Source: Mytilus edulis (taxonomy: Eukaryota; Mollusca; Bivalvia; Mytilida; Mytilidae). Taken from it: DNA of 64,000 bases. Numbering within the stretch: position 1 is the first letter of the stretch; each line of letters opens with the position of its first letter. This document shows, piece after piece, positions 55,501 to 64,000 of this stretch. The translations under genes were made by a program, and so were the position numbers. The DNA lies in contig NC_092356.1 of NCBI RefSeq assembly GCF_963676685.1, positions 16,789,750 to 16,853,749 on the forward strand. Reading direction: 5' to 3'. The notes beneath the pieces were generated by a model. That model was not told where the DNA came from. It saw only the letters and a program-made list of their open reading frames with translations, and did not search any database.

Positions 55501-56694
55501 CATCAATTTGAATGTAAAGGCAAATAGCGAGGAATTGAAAATCCAGTTGGCTGAAATTCGGGGACGTTTTGGTATGTTATTTTCTTTTTTCTTGTTTTCT
55601 TTTTCTTACAAAACTTTTCATCTATAAAAAAAATAAAAAAATAAAACAAAAACACGCATTTGTATGTACGTATTAGTTTCGTCTTGAAATATGACATAGG
55701 CTTGTTTGTATCATATCAATTTTTAAGTTTATATTTATGAGCAATAAGCTTTGGAATTTTCTATGGGTGTTTGACTGTTCTAATGGACGTATAACGTTTA
55801 TATACACAAACACATTGAGACAGAAGAGTTGAGACGTTTTTAACATCATAAGGCTATATCATAAATATTTTTTTTAACAGACGCAGCAATTAATGAAGTT
55901 GAAGGATATATGGTTGAAGATGAAGGAATCCTAAAGTCCATAGTTGGAGATGTGCAAATGTTGGAGAGTTATTTCGGTGAGTTTCTTTAATTGTTCGAAA
56001 TAACTGGAATATTTCATTCGTGATTGATCCTGGGCGTTTAACGCCACTTTCAGCACTCTTGGCTACATTCTGGTGGTCAGTTATTCATATTGGGGGAAGT
56101 AAGGGTACCCGGAAAGAAATACCAACCATCGGTATCAAAACAACAAGTTTTGTCGATTAAGATCGAACGGCGGAATTCGAACTAAATTTTTATTATTTAA
56201 TTAGTTTTGCCAATAATCCTTTATACTCTGCTGGTCAGCGTCATAAACAATCAACCATTCAAGTGCTTCGTATAATAACGGTATGCCATTGCAGTATGCT
56301 ATTGTACTAATTCTTGTATTTTAGCAACACCACAATGCTATATACGTTTGGAAAAAATATGCTCTTTTAGTCTTTTTCTTTTCTTCGTCATACCGTTGTC
56401 ATTGGTGTAACCGTACAGTAAAAGGACAAGCTTTGAAAATTAATTGAAAAGGGAATTTATACCTCGTCATACGAAACAAAGCCCCAAAGTAAACACCCTA
56501 CAAAAGACACACAGTAAAGATCTGAGAGTATTCGCAGTTACTGAATGTTGCAGTTCTGTACAATACCAAAATATAGGTATCGACAGGACGCATTTAGGTA
56601 GAAATTTTACTATTTTCTGTATTGGATATCCGAATTTTCTGTAATGGATATAAAAAATTTAATTAGAATATTTATTTTCGTTTTAGGAAAATAG
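52573..56694 (+). CDS. Unrecognised 222-aa signal-peptide, membrane, coiled-coil protein
   Basis: Seven exons, all with GT/AG borders and consistent phases: 52573-52652, 53450-53504, 54111-54225, 54355-54426, 55329-55571, 55881-55976 and 56687-56694 (last two codons plus TAG). The start context CGCCATGG is strong. Residues 1-19 are a probable signal peptide. An acidic ectodomain of about 36 residues follows, with an N-glycosylation site NMT (46-48) and CPYTC (51-55). IIMSVLIGALFLAAVY (58-73) is the membrane segment, then HKLLKR. From about 108 to 150 the sequence is highly charged (ERLIKEMKRKSKAMEKRFKK), probably coiled-coil, and helix-like to the end (ESYFGK). This suggests a type I membrane protein with a cytoplasmic coiled coil. 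I do not recognise a family. Introns hold mussel repeats and MITEs. Confidence 0.8.
52735..52915 (-). mobile_element. CTCTATTCT-rich MITE copy
   Basis: TTTTTCTCTATTCTCTATTT and AACCCCCATCCAGAGTCTCA match the family at 46110-46292. It lies in the first intron of the 222-aa gene. Confidence 0.5.
53895..53985 (-). repeat. Common mussel interspersed repeat, fragment
   Basis: GGGTTATGCTCATTGTTGAA and GCCGTACGGTATAG, then TGTGGTGGAGAGTTCATA. It lies in the second intron of the 222-aa gene. Confidence 0.65.
54525..54660 (-). repeat. Mussel interspersed repeat, GGGGAATGTG type
   Basis: GGCCAGCTGAAGGACGCCTC, CTATTGGTGACCTTCTGCTG, TGTCTCTTTGGCACATTCCC and CATTTCCATTCTCAATTTTA. It is the inverse of the element at 32762. 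Confidence 0.8.
54774..54863. repeat. G25 run facing a C14 run
   Basis: A run of 25 G at 54774-54798 is followed 51 bases later by 14 C at 54850-54863. These could pair or form a quadruplex. Run length is prone to assembly error. Confidence 0.8.
54865..55072 (+). mobile_element. CTCTATTCT-rich MITE copy
   Basis: CTGGATGGGGGTTTACAGAA and GGACCCCATCCATTCCC are the ends; the interior repeats AGAGAATA. It is the inverse of the copy at 52735-52915. It lies in an intron of the 222-aa gene. Confidence 0.55.
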
Positions 56695-56824
56695 TAAATA
56701 TGGTGACATCTTTGAAAGAAATACAAATGTATGCAGCTTTAACGATATGATGGATTATGAACTCTTTTTTTGTTTTGTTTTTGTTAGTGATTATTTTTGA
56801 TTTTGTTAGTTTTTTTTGTTTTTA

Positions 56825-56830
56825 AATAAA
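56825..56830 (+). terminator. Poly(A) signal of the 222-aa gene
   Basis: AATAAA lies 130 bases after the TAG stop at 56692-56694, in T-rich sequence. Confidence 0.5.
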
Positions 56831-57089
56831 TTTTAATTTGTGAGTTGTTAATCAATTGTATTGTTTCACTGATATGACTTATTGTGTTTTGAATAGAAAT
56901 AAGGGTACGACAATTTAATTTCAAGGGGGGTCCTAACTAATATTCTGTTCCAAATTTGCTGGGAAAAATACATTGTGGTCAAGCAGATGACAAACATTGT
57001 TTTTCTGAATACAGATTTCCCCATACCTTATAATGTTTAATTATGAAGAACAAAAAAAAGTGAATAGTGAATAGTGAATAGTGAACGTA

Positions 57090-57290
57090 CTTCAGCCTGG
57101 TGTTGTATTAGTGCCAATGAGACAGCTCTCCATCCATGTCACAGTGTATAAAAGGAAACAACTATAAGTCAAGGTACGGCCTTCAACACGGAGCCTTTTC
57201 CAATAGGAAAATCAACGGTTTAACATATGTATATAAAACGAGAAACGATAAGTGCCTGTTTGTACCACACGGCCAACAAACGACAATTTC
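57090..57290 (+). repeat. Common mussel interspersed repeat
   Basis: GTGCCAATGAGACAGCTCTC, CATCCATGTCACAGTGTATA, GGTACGGCCTTCAACACGG and AAACGACAATTTCACTGAAC. It joins directly to the reverse-transcriptase fragment that follows. Confidence 0.8.
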
Positions 57291-57316
57291 ACTGAACAAC
57301 AGGCTCCAGATATACA

Positions 57317-57842
57317 TGATGTTCTTTCACTAAATAATTCAAAATTTGTTGACTATGTTGAACACATCTATCCTATCGAACTAGAGATAAAGGATACAAC
57401 AGATACAGTTAAGTCGGCCTCATACCTTGACTTACACCTAAAAATTGACAATGAGGGGCGGTTGAAAACAAAACTTTATGACAAAAGAGATGATTTCAGC
57501 TTTCTAACTGTGAACTTTCCATTTCTAAGTAGCAAAAGTCCGGCAGCACCCGCATACGGGGTATTTATCTCCCATTTGATCGATATTCCCGTGCTTGCAT
57601 TTCTTATCATAATTTTCTTGAAAAGAGGGTTGCTGCTTACAAGGAAGCTATTAAACCAAGAGTTTCAAATGGTGAAGTTGAAATCATCCCTTCGTAATTT
57701 TTACGGACGCCATCACGAGTATGGAATAACCGTTTCACAAAATGATATCGGATATGTTCCTTGCGTCGTAACTACAATCCCCTTCCCTTTCATGGATGTG
57801 ACCTACCTAATTAGACTATTTACCGTATTTGCTATAACATGA
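57317..57842 (+). pseudogene. Fragment of a mussel reverse-transcriptase retroelement
   Basis: The frame gives HDVLSLNNSKFVDYVEHIYP, ELEIKDTTDTVKSASYLDL and YDKRDDFSF, part of a reverse transcriptase common in molluscs. The YIDD catalytic box lies at the truncated start, with only IHDV left. From about 57575 to 57630 the reading frame is shifted (LIDIPVLAFLIIIFLK replaces the usual residues) and then restored at RGLLLTRKLL. A further short deletion follows RHHEYG. The copy is inactive. Whether the element is Penelope-like or another class cannot be told from this piece. The 196-residue open frame is this fragment read from an upstream repeat ATG. Confidence 0.75.
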
Positions 57843-58025
57843 GCAACACGACGGGTACCATATGTGGAGCAGGATCTGCTTACCCTTCCGGAGTACCTGC
57901 GATCACCCGGGTCCCCTAGTAATTGAAGGGGTTCGTGTTGCTTATTCTTTAGTTTTCTAAGTTGTGTCATATGTAAAATTGTTTGTTTGTCTTTTTCATT
58001 TTTAGCCATGGCGTTGTCAATATAA
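57843..58025 (+). mobile_element. 3' tail of the reverse-transcriptase element
   Basis: GGAGCAGGATCTGCTTACCC, TTCGTGTTGCTTATTCTTTA and TTTTTAGCCATGGCGTTGTC. It is the same tail as at 7534-7740. Confidence 0.75.
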
Positions 58026-58146
58026 AAAAGAAGTTCAATTTGCTTCACTGGTTAAACGAAAATGTGTACTAAAGTTCAGTGATAATTGATGTCATACATT
58101 AACTGCGAAATAAAAATTACATTCAATGAAGGAGATGATTTTTCCA

Positions 58147-58232
58147 CCCCCGGCATTGAGATTCGAACACGCGACCTTTCTTTCTTGGGATAGTTCAGCA
58201 TACCCCTGTACCACTGGCATAGTCTAGAATTT
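58147..58232 (-). repeat. tRNA-like sequence (SINE head or tRNA relic)
   Basis: On the minus strand, CAGTGGTACAGGGGTATGC resembles an A box and GTGTTCGAATCTC a B box, with AAGAAAGAAAGGTCGCG between them. I could not fit a full 7-bp acceptor stem, so a functional tRNA is unlikely. Confidence 0.4.
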
Positions 58233-59164
58233 TTTGAAATTTTAAAAGTACTTTAAGTCTACTACTCAAAATCGAAAAAAATAAGAAGATCCTATCCCAG
58301 TTGCTTTTCCATTAGAAATTGTGTGTTCAGATGATATATTTCTGTTGCTAAATGCATGATTTTTACGCAAATATAGGAACAAATATAGGAAGAATCAACT
58401 CCTATAGTCTGTCATTTTCCCATTGAAATATACATGTTCCTTTATCTAAACCAAAAGTGTTTTTCAACTTCATCATACCCCAACACTGACGAAACCATGT
58501 TTTGTTACATCTATTTCAAATTTCCAAAAATATCATCAGGATTAATAATGATTTTTGTTTCTTTTACCATAACATCTTTAAAAAAATTACTTCGAATTTT
58601 TAGCGCATTTCAAGTTTGCGATTGCGCTGGTACACTAAAAGTTATATTTTCAACTGGTGTACAAAATCAGCCTATAACTATTTAATTTAATACTATTCTT
58701 CAAAACCTCACTGCACAATTATTGAAAAAAGTCATAATTCCCCTAAAAGGAACAGTTTTCTAAGCCCTTCTTTTTGAAAATATTCTTCAAAAATCAAAGA
58801 AAATGAATGTTTTTTTTAACAGAAAAAAATACATGTCATTAGAGTCGACTTGACTATAAACCGATAATGATAGAAGTTTGGTGCACAGTAAATCACATTG
58901 TTGGTTATCTGAGGATTAATTGGAGCCCTTAACCACATCCGTACGTCAGCAAATGACGATGATACAATGATTCAACGATGATTAACACTTGGATTAATCA
59001 GCATGGCATTGGCGGTCTGGTTTTATTGAAAGTAGTAGTCGAGGAAATCGGAGAGAACAATCGACCTTCGGTAGGAAAACTCACAATTCTAAATCTGTAT
59101 ACGCATCATGCCGAAGCACAGTGATAAACTCACAGCCGCAGTGTTGACCAGTTTTATCGTTTCT

Positions 59165-59225
59165 AGCTGTTTATACGGTAGTGTGTTTTGTCGGCATTGT
59201 CGAAGGCCGTACAATGACCTATGTC
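59165..59225 (-). repeat. Common mussel interspersed repeat, fragment
   Basis: GCATTGTCGAAGGCCGTACA and ATGACCTATGTCTAAG are the inverse of the TAGGTCA..TACGGCCTTCAAC part of the repeat. Confidence 0.55.
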
Positions 59226-59244
59226 TAAGCAACAAACGGAAACA

Positions 59245-60170
59245 TTAGACATTATTTATTAAACCAATCATGGGCCCTTGTCGGACAAGATACAAAAACA
59301 TCATACAATGATTATATAAACATTAGTGAAATACACAATATTATAAGTAATACACAAATAATAAATTGATAATATGAGCAATGTAGGATAGAATTAAGGT
59401 AAGAGGCATTGAGTGCAATGAGGTCGATTTAATATTACAAGAATATGATATAAAGTTTATTAATAGTTTACGGAAACAAAAAGTAAAAATAGAACCAGGA
59501 ATATAGTATCTCATTCTGCAGTAGTTCTCCTCATGACCAGTGCACAGCAGTGAGGGACTTTTACATCACAACAATGCAAAGGTCATCAAGGGGAGATCCT
59601 TCAGAACTAGCTACTGTACAGATACATGAGATTACTCCAATAGTGATTCTCCTCATGAATAATGCACAGCAGCAAGGGTTGACATTGCTACTGGACAATA
59701 TTCATCAAGGGACGGTGCTCTAGAACTCACTATAGAGAAAATATAAAGTTCAAATTACAAGTAGTAGAGGGAGATAAATCCCATTAAAACTTTTCATATT
59801 TCTTAATGAACATGCATAATTCTGATAATAAATTCTCATCTTCATTATTCATTAACCATATCAGTTTTTGGTTAGGGTCAAGATTTTTAAAATTCTTGCA
59901 GCAATTACTTATCATTGTTATCATGTCTTTCCTTTGGTCCGATAAACTATCACAGTTGAAAAGAAAATGTGTTTCATCTTCGACCTCATTACTACAACAT
60001 CTCTTACATATTCTATAAAACAAATAACTATTGAATAAGAAAAAATCCATCAAGTAAAATACATGCAAGAACATACCCCCACGTAAACATGGTAAAAGAT
60101 ATTTCAAATAGTCAATCATAAATAATACTAATAGCTTGATGGACATGATATTGATGGACGTCGAAATCAC
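59245..60170 (-). pseudogene. LINE 3' end with cysteine motif
   Basis: On the minus strand 60170-59784 ends in RICKRCCSNEVEDETHFLFN, then CDSLSDQRKDMI and a closing KKYEKF. This is the C-x2-C, E-D-E-x-H-F-L-x-x-C end of an L2/CR1-type LINE. The amino-terminal part of the frame is out of register, so only the C-terminal ~75 residues are meaningful. The 3' region (59510-59750) contains a ~120-bp imperfect direct duplication (TTCTCCTCATGA, TGCACAGCAG). It ends near an AATAAA at about 59250. Confidence 0.65.
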
Positions 60171-60477
60171 TCAGTGACAAATTATTTCGTTTTCCATTAA
60201 GAAAAAAGAAAATTTGTTGAGTTGTTTCTCTTTGTTCCTTTAGTTTGGAAAGCTATTAAAGAGCAAATTTCTTTTTTAATCAACCACACCCACTTCCCAT
60301 TCTGTTGACGAAGAGAATCAAGCAGAGACCTAAATACACACATATTTGTAATAGAAAAACAAAGGATATGGGATATCTAGCCATGAAGCCCAGTGTACGT
60401 ACATATTTTGCTGAAAAGTTTTTTTTTCTGAATTATTCATATTTGCATCAGTAAAAGCCTTGTAAATATAATTCATT

Positions 60478-60680
60478 AGGGAGCTGCCATTTGATTATTA
60501 AAGGGGGGGGCTAAGATGATAAAATTGATCTGCCTTCTTTTTGTAATATCTTTCCTGCCGTTCGATTATATTTCACTCCGAGTATATATAGTCCTTATTC
60601 GGTCCTTACGTCTTTTTTAGTTTATCCTGACTTTTTTCCTAACCCCCTTTTTCTTCCATAAAATTCAAATTGTAGTCTCT
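60478..60680. mobile_element. Decayed AGGGAGCTACCAT-type MITE
   Basis: AGGGAGCTGCCATTTGATTA and the right end AAATTGTAGTCTCT are imperfect inverted repeats of the family at 33274-33564. It has a G-run after the left end. Confidence 0.6.
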
Positions 60681-60947
60681 TACTTTGTATCAGACGTGCT
60701 TGTAACAGTTACACATGTTGAAATTTAGTGAGGCACTTTCTCAACATTCATCTTTTATGAGTGAACATTTTTACCGGGACCCGGCAAACGCAAAACCAGA
60801 AATGTCCGTCTCCGATTTCAATTTTAGGCCTGCTACATAAACTTCCGGAGTTATTTTGGACAGATGACAATCGAATAGATCAGATAACATTACTGAAATT
60901 GAATAAACTGGTTCGACATAAAGAATGTCAATTTTGTGTACATAGAA

Positions 60948-61417
60948 ATGAAAGGGATATTTTCTGCAGCTAAGAAGGGTGATCTGACTTTCATCCAGTC
61001 ACAAAATATTGACGAAACCACGACAGACGACGATGGGGCCAATTGTTTACATTATGTTTGTAGGGGTGGGAACGTGACATTAGTTGAATATCTTGTAAAT
61101 ACAAAACAGTTTAACGTGTCGAAGAAAACAAAATTCGGATCTACTGCCTTCCATGAGGCATCGGCGTCAGGGAGTTTGGATATTGTGAAATGGTTGTGGA
61201 CTAATACTCAAGTAAATATTGATGAAGGTGACGATGTTGGAGCCACGCCCCTTCATATTGCTGCATTATATGGACAACTTTTGGTTGTGCATTGGATTAT
61301 AAACAATACAAGCTGTGATCTCTTGTTGAAAACTAAAAAAGGGGCTACATGTCTCCACTTTGCAGTTGTTGGAGGGAATTTAAAGGTTGTAAAACTAATT
61401 CTCACTGAAATTCCTCG
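60948..61417 (+). CDS. ESPN-like: Espin-like ankyrin-repeat protein, first coding exon
   Basis: The exon encodes 156 residues plus two bases (donor CCTCG|GTAGGT). The start is the ATG at 60948, giving MKGIFSAAKKGDL, the same position as the start of vertebrate espins. Ankyrin repeats lie at about 1-22 (cap), 29-59, 63-94, 97-128 and 131-156. FHEASASGSLDIVKWL (68-83) and GATPLHIAALYGQLLVVHWI (98-117) resemble the HDASATGH..LQWLL and GATVLHLAARFGH..VNWLL blocks of espins. Espins bundle actin in stereocilia and microvilli through C-terminal parts not reached here. I found no second exon up to 64000. Other ankyrin proteins remain possible. Confidence 0.7.
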
Positions 61418-61509
61418 GTAGGTACACTACAGGACAAGTACAAAAAATATGTTTAATATGGCTATGCACTACCTGGGATTAATATTCTAAAAGTCCTAAC
61501 ACTACTTAC

Positions 61510-61694
61510 CAGTGGCGGATCCAGAACTTTTCACAGTGTGTGTGTGTGGGGGGGGGGGACCCGCTTACTGACATAAAAGGGGGGGGGACTCCAGTCATGC
61601 TGCTCATGCATCAAATATTCTCTATATAATAAACCAAATTTTCCCCACAAAAGGGTGGAGCTCAAGCCCCCAGGGACCCCTGAATCTGCCTATG
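61510..61694. mobile_element. 185-bp MITE, CAGTGGCGGATCCAG type, 5-bp duplication
   Basis: The left end CAGTGGCGGATCCAGAA pairs imperfectly with the right end CCTGAATCTGCCTATG. Flanks are CTTAC at 61505-61509 and 61695-61699. It has G-runs near the left. It lies just inside the first intron of the espin-like gene. Confidence 0.7.
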
Positions 61695-62039
61695 CTTACT
61701 TATTGCTAGAATAGAATAGGAAATTTTATTTTCAAGTCAGGGTTACATGAACATTAGCCAAACATTAGCTGTAGAGCTTTTTGCCGACACTAATAATCAT
61801 AACATCACATACAAAATTAAGATATATATGACATAAAAAACATACAAATAAATCATACAAAGTAAGACAGCTATATCATGTATATTGCATAAGCAAAAAT
61901 TTTCATATATAAAAGCAAGCACAAACATGTACATTGTGTAAGCACATGCAAATTTAAAGCAGACGAAATATAAATAATGCAAAACTTGTGCTAAAAGTTG
62001 CATGAAAAACATAAAACAAAAATCAAAAGCTTTTGTAAA

Positions 62040-62820
62040 GCAAAATAGTGTCCTATGAAATATTGTACAACAAGACAATATTTCATACATGTAACTATGC
62101 ATCATGAAATAGTGTCCTTGTCTTTGGAAAAATGTCCAGAGAAGGACAAATTTCCATAGTGAGATTTGTCTGTATATAGACAATATTTCACAGATGAATA
62201 CTATGGAATTTTGTCTTGTTAAAGGGAGGTTATATTTTGTGTTAATTGACACAATATTTCACAAATGAATACTAAGAAATTTGTCAGTAAATTAATTACT
62301 TACCGGTATATTAATATATGAATTATGTACATTTTGTACATTATAATGTACATGTAATACAATGAAACATACATGTATGATACGTTAGACCATTCTTTTT
62401 ATATCTATAGTTATAACCATTTGTAATGTATCTACAATGTATGCAAATTTGAAAATCACTATTAGTAATACTATATATTCCTTGCTACATGTATACAAAA
62501 CCATTTCAGTTATAAATCTAAAAATGTGCATGATGCATGCTTGCATGTGTACTATTTCTAATTGTGTAATAATTCAATTTTTTTTCAAAGCTAGTATTTC
62601 ATAGTGAAGTATTGTCATGAACAGAATTTCATAGGGAAATATTGTCCAGAAGGAGGTGACAAAATTTCATGGACAAAGACACTATTTCATAATAATGAAA
62701 TATTGTCCAGGACAATATTTCATTATGAAAGAAATACTGTCAGTCATTCAGTGGACAATATTTTATATGAATTTTTGTCCGACAGACAATATTTCATGGG
62801 GGACAATATTTTATGTTACA
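62040..62820. repeat. Cluster of GACAATATTTCAT motifs in both orientations
   Basis: About 18 copies or close variants of GACAATATTTCAT or ATGAAATATTGTC are dispersed over 780 bp. 62693-62725 is a near-perfect palindrome: TAATGAAATATTGTCC, one base, GGACAATATTTCATTA. Gaps between motifs vary, so it is not a simple tandem array. The open frames at 61797-62252 (minus) and 62604-62909 reflect AT bias and the repeated motif. Confidence 0.75.
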
Positions 62821-64000
62821 CTTTAAGATCTGCAAGAGCCACATATGAACGAGTCCACATTCCAGTTGCTCAGCATTGCAAAGCAACTTCTGTTTCTATC
62901 CAAGAATGATGAAATAGTTTAACAATCTGCACCAAACATTTTCCAACTGCTAGCTACATGTAATTAAAAGGACCAGTATATATTCAGACAATTTTCTCAT
63001 ATTTATGATAGAAAAAAAAATTTGCAAATACTTATTGGGGCACACTGGTCTAAGGTTCATATGTCCAATGCTGAGTACATAATTCATATTATTGTAAATT
63101 AGATACAAATGTAACACTTTCTGCTGCATTTAAAAACACCATTGAAAGATTTTAAGTGTAGAATCACAGTCTACAGGATAAAGTTCCACTGCCGAGACAA
63201 GTAAAAAATGTTGTATTGTCAGTAATGTAACAAAATGGTCTCTAAAACCATCTAATTTTCCAAGATTATATGATGTTTCTAAGTTTTAAGCCGTCAAAAT
63301 ACTTATATACATGTATGATAGTTGAATGACTACATGTATCTATTTTATATATGGCAATGATCATTGATGGCCTGATTGCAACCACAAACATGACAAAGGG
63401 TACAATAACTGTCATCCTCTTATTGGCAGTGCTGTAAAAGATAGTGATAGTTAATATGGACTTATTATATGGTACAATGTACATGATGTTAAATCAGGTT
63501 GTACACATGTATTAAACTTTTTGAATATGTTGTTTCCTGATGGACCTTTCCACAGTATAATTTCACCATTTATTTTGACATGTCCATGAAAAGGTACATT
63601 ATACATGCTATATGATATACTAGTATATTGTGATCAGGGGCTACACTACAAGAAAGTATGAAAAAAATTAAACCACCTAAAACTTTTAGTTGTAGCTACA
63701 ATGTGCACTCAAAATTCATAGACCTGGTGACCAGGAGGAACAGGACAACCAGTTTTCATGCACAAACAGTGATAAAAATGAAATAAATTAATCAATCAAA
63801 AACTCAAATTTTAAATATTTTCCAAATTTTCATATTTTATGTCTAAATTTATGGATTTTCCTTAATAGGCATGTTAAAACTAAACAGTGACTGTGACCAT
63901 TAAATGGAATCATGTGAGGATCCCTGAGACTGCTGAGTTTAAACAATTGGCATCATTCACTTTAACTGTCCGTGTTGATATTTACAACAAATGTATTTCT
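62821..64000. other. Probable intron of the espin-like gene
   Basis: No exon with ankyrin-type residues and no other gene seen. The sequence is AT-rich with ACATGTA-rich pieces but no clear repeat unit. Confidence 0.4.

Noticed and set aside
61797-62252. 151-residue minus-strand open frame rich in F, Y, C and I
   Set aside because: The composition is that of AT-rich DNA and part of it is the GACAATATTTCAT cluster; no domain or splice support.
62604-62909. 101-residue open frame with repeated FHNNEIL-like pieces
   Set aside because: The repetition comes from the nucleotide motif in both orientations, not from a protein repeat.

Overview
The window looks like nuclear DNA of a marine mussel (Mytilus or a close relative). 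It is AT-rich and intron-rich, its genes have short exons with GT/AG borders, and it is packed with interspersed repeats I recognise from mussel genomes. The clearest is the very common one beginning AGATGTGGTATGAGTGCCAA. It also holds tRNA-derived SINEs, 5'-truncated LINE ends, a fragment of a mussel-type reverse transcriptase, many MITEs and several tandem-repeat-cored elements. I saw nothing prokaryotic. The family and species assignments rest on recall, not on a search.

Layout. 1-1264 is a 158-bp satellite (8 copies), followed by a nested foldback and a 600-bp array of GATATC palindromes. 3299-11243 (minus) holds five dispersed exons of an unrecognised gene, interleaved with LINE remnants and a hairpin-ended element (A). 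15179-18944 (minus) is a complete three-exon CFAP107 homologue, a ciliary microtubule inner protein. 22246-24870 (plus) is a two-exon gene for a 133-aa secreted peptide with six mature cysteines ending in CC. 28314-30731 is a 2.4-kb foldback transposon with exact ends and a 6-bp target duplication. About 31.2-42.1 kb (plus) is a gene for a 275-aa protein with a myristoylation-type start and a C-terminal membrane anchor. Its largest intron holds SINEs and a 4.6-kb element A copy with element B nested inside. A free copy of B lies at 46507-48600. 52573-56694 (plus) is a seven-exon gene for a 222-aa signal-peptide, one-pass membrane, coiled-coil protein. From 57.1 to 60.2 kb are a reverse-transcriptase fragment, a tRNA-like sequence and a LINE end. 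60948-61417 is the first coding exon of an espin-like ankyrin-repeat gene, whose intron appears to run off the window.

The host genes do not form an operon-like unit. Two are cytoskeletal (ciliary CFAP107, and espin-like, expected in actin protrusions), one is probably secreted and two are membrane-anchored and unrecognised. Most of the remaining sequence is repeats. The most unusual items are the 2.4-kb foldback element, a 79-bp foldback MITE with a perfect 9-bp duplication, the defensin-like cysteine pattern with a 72-residue insert, a decayed hammerhead-ribozyme-like motif, and a cluster of GACAATATTTCAT motifs in both orientations.
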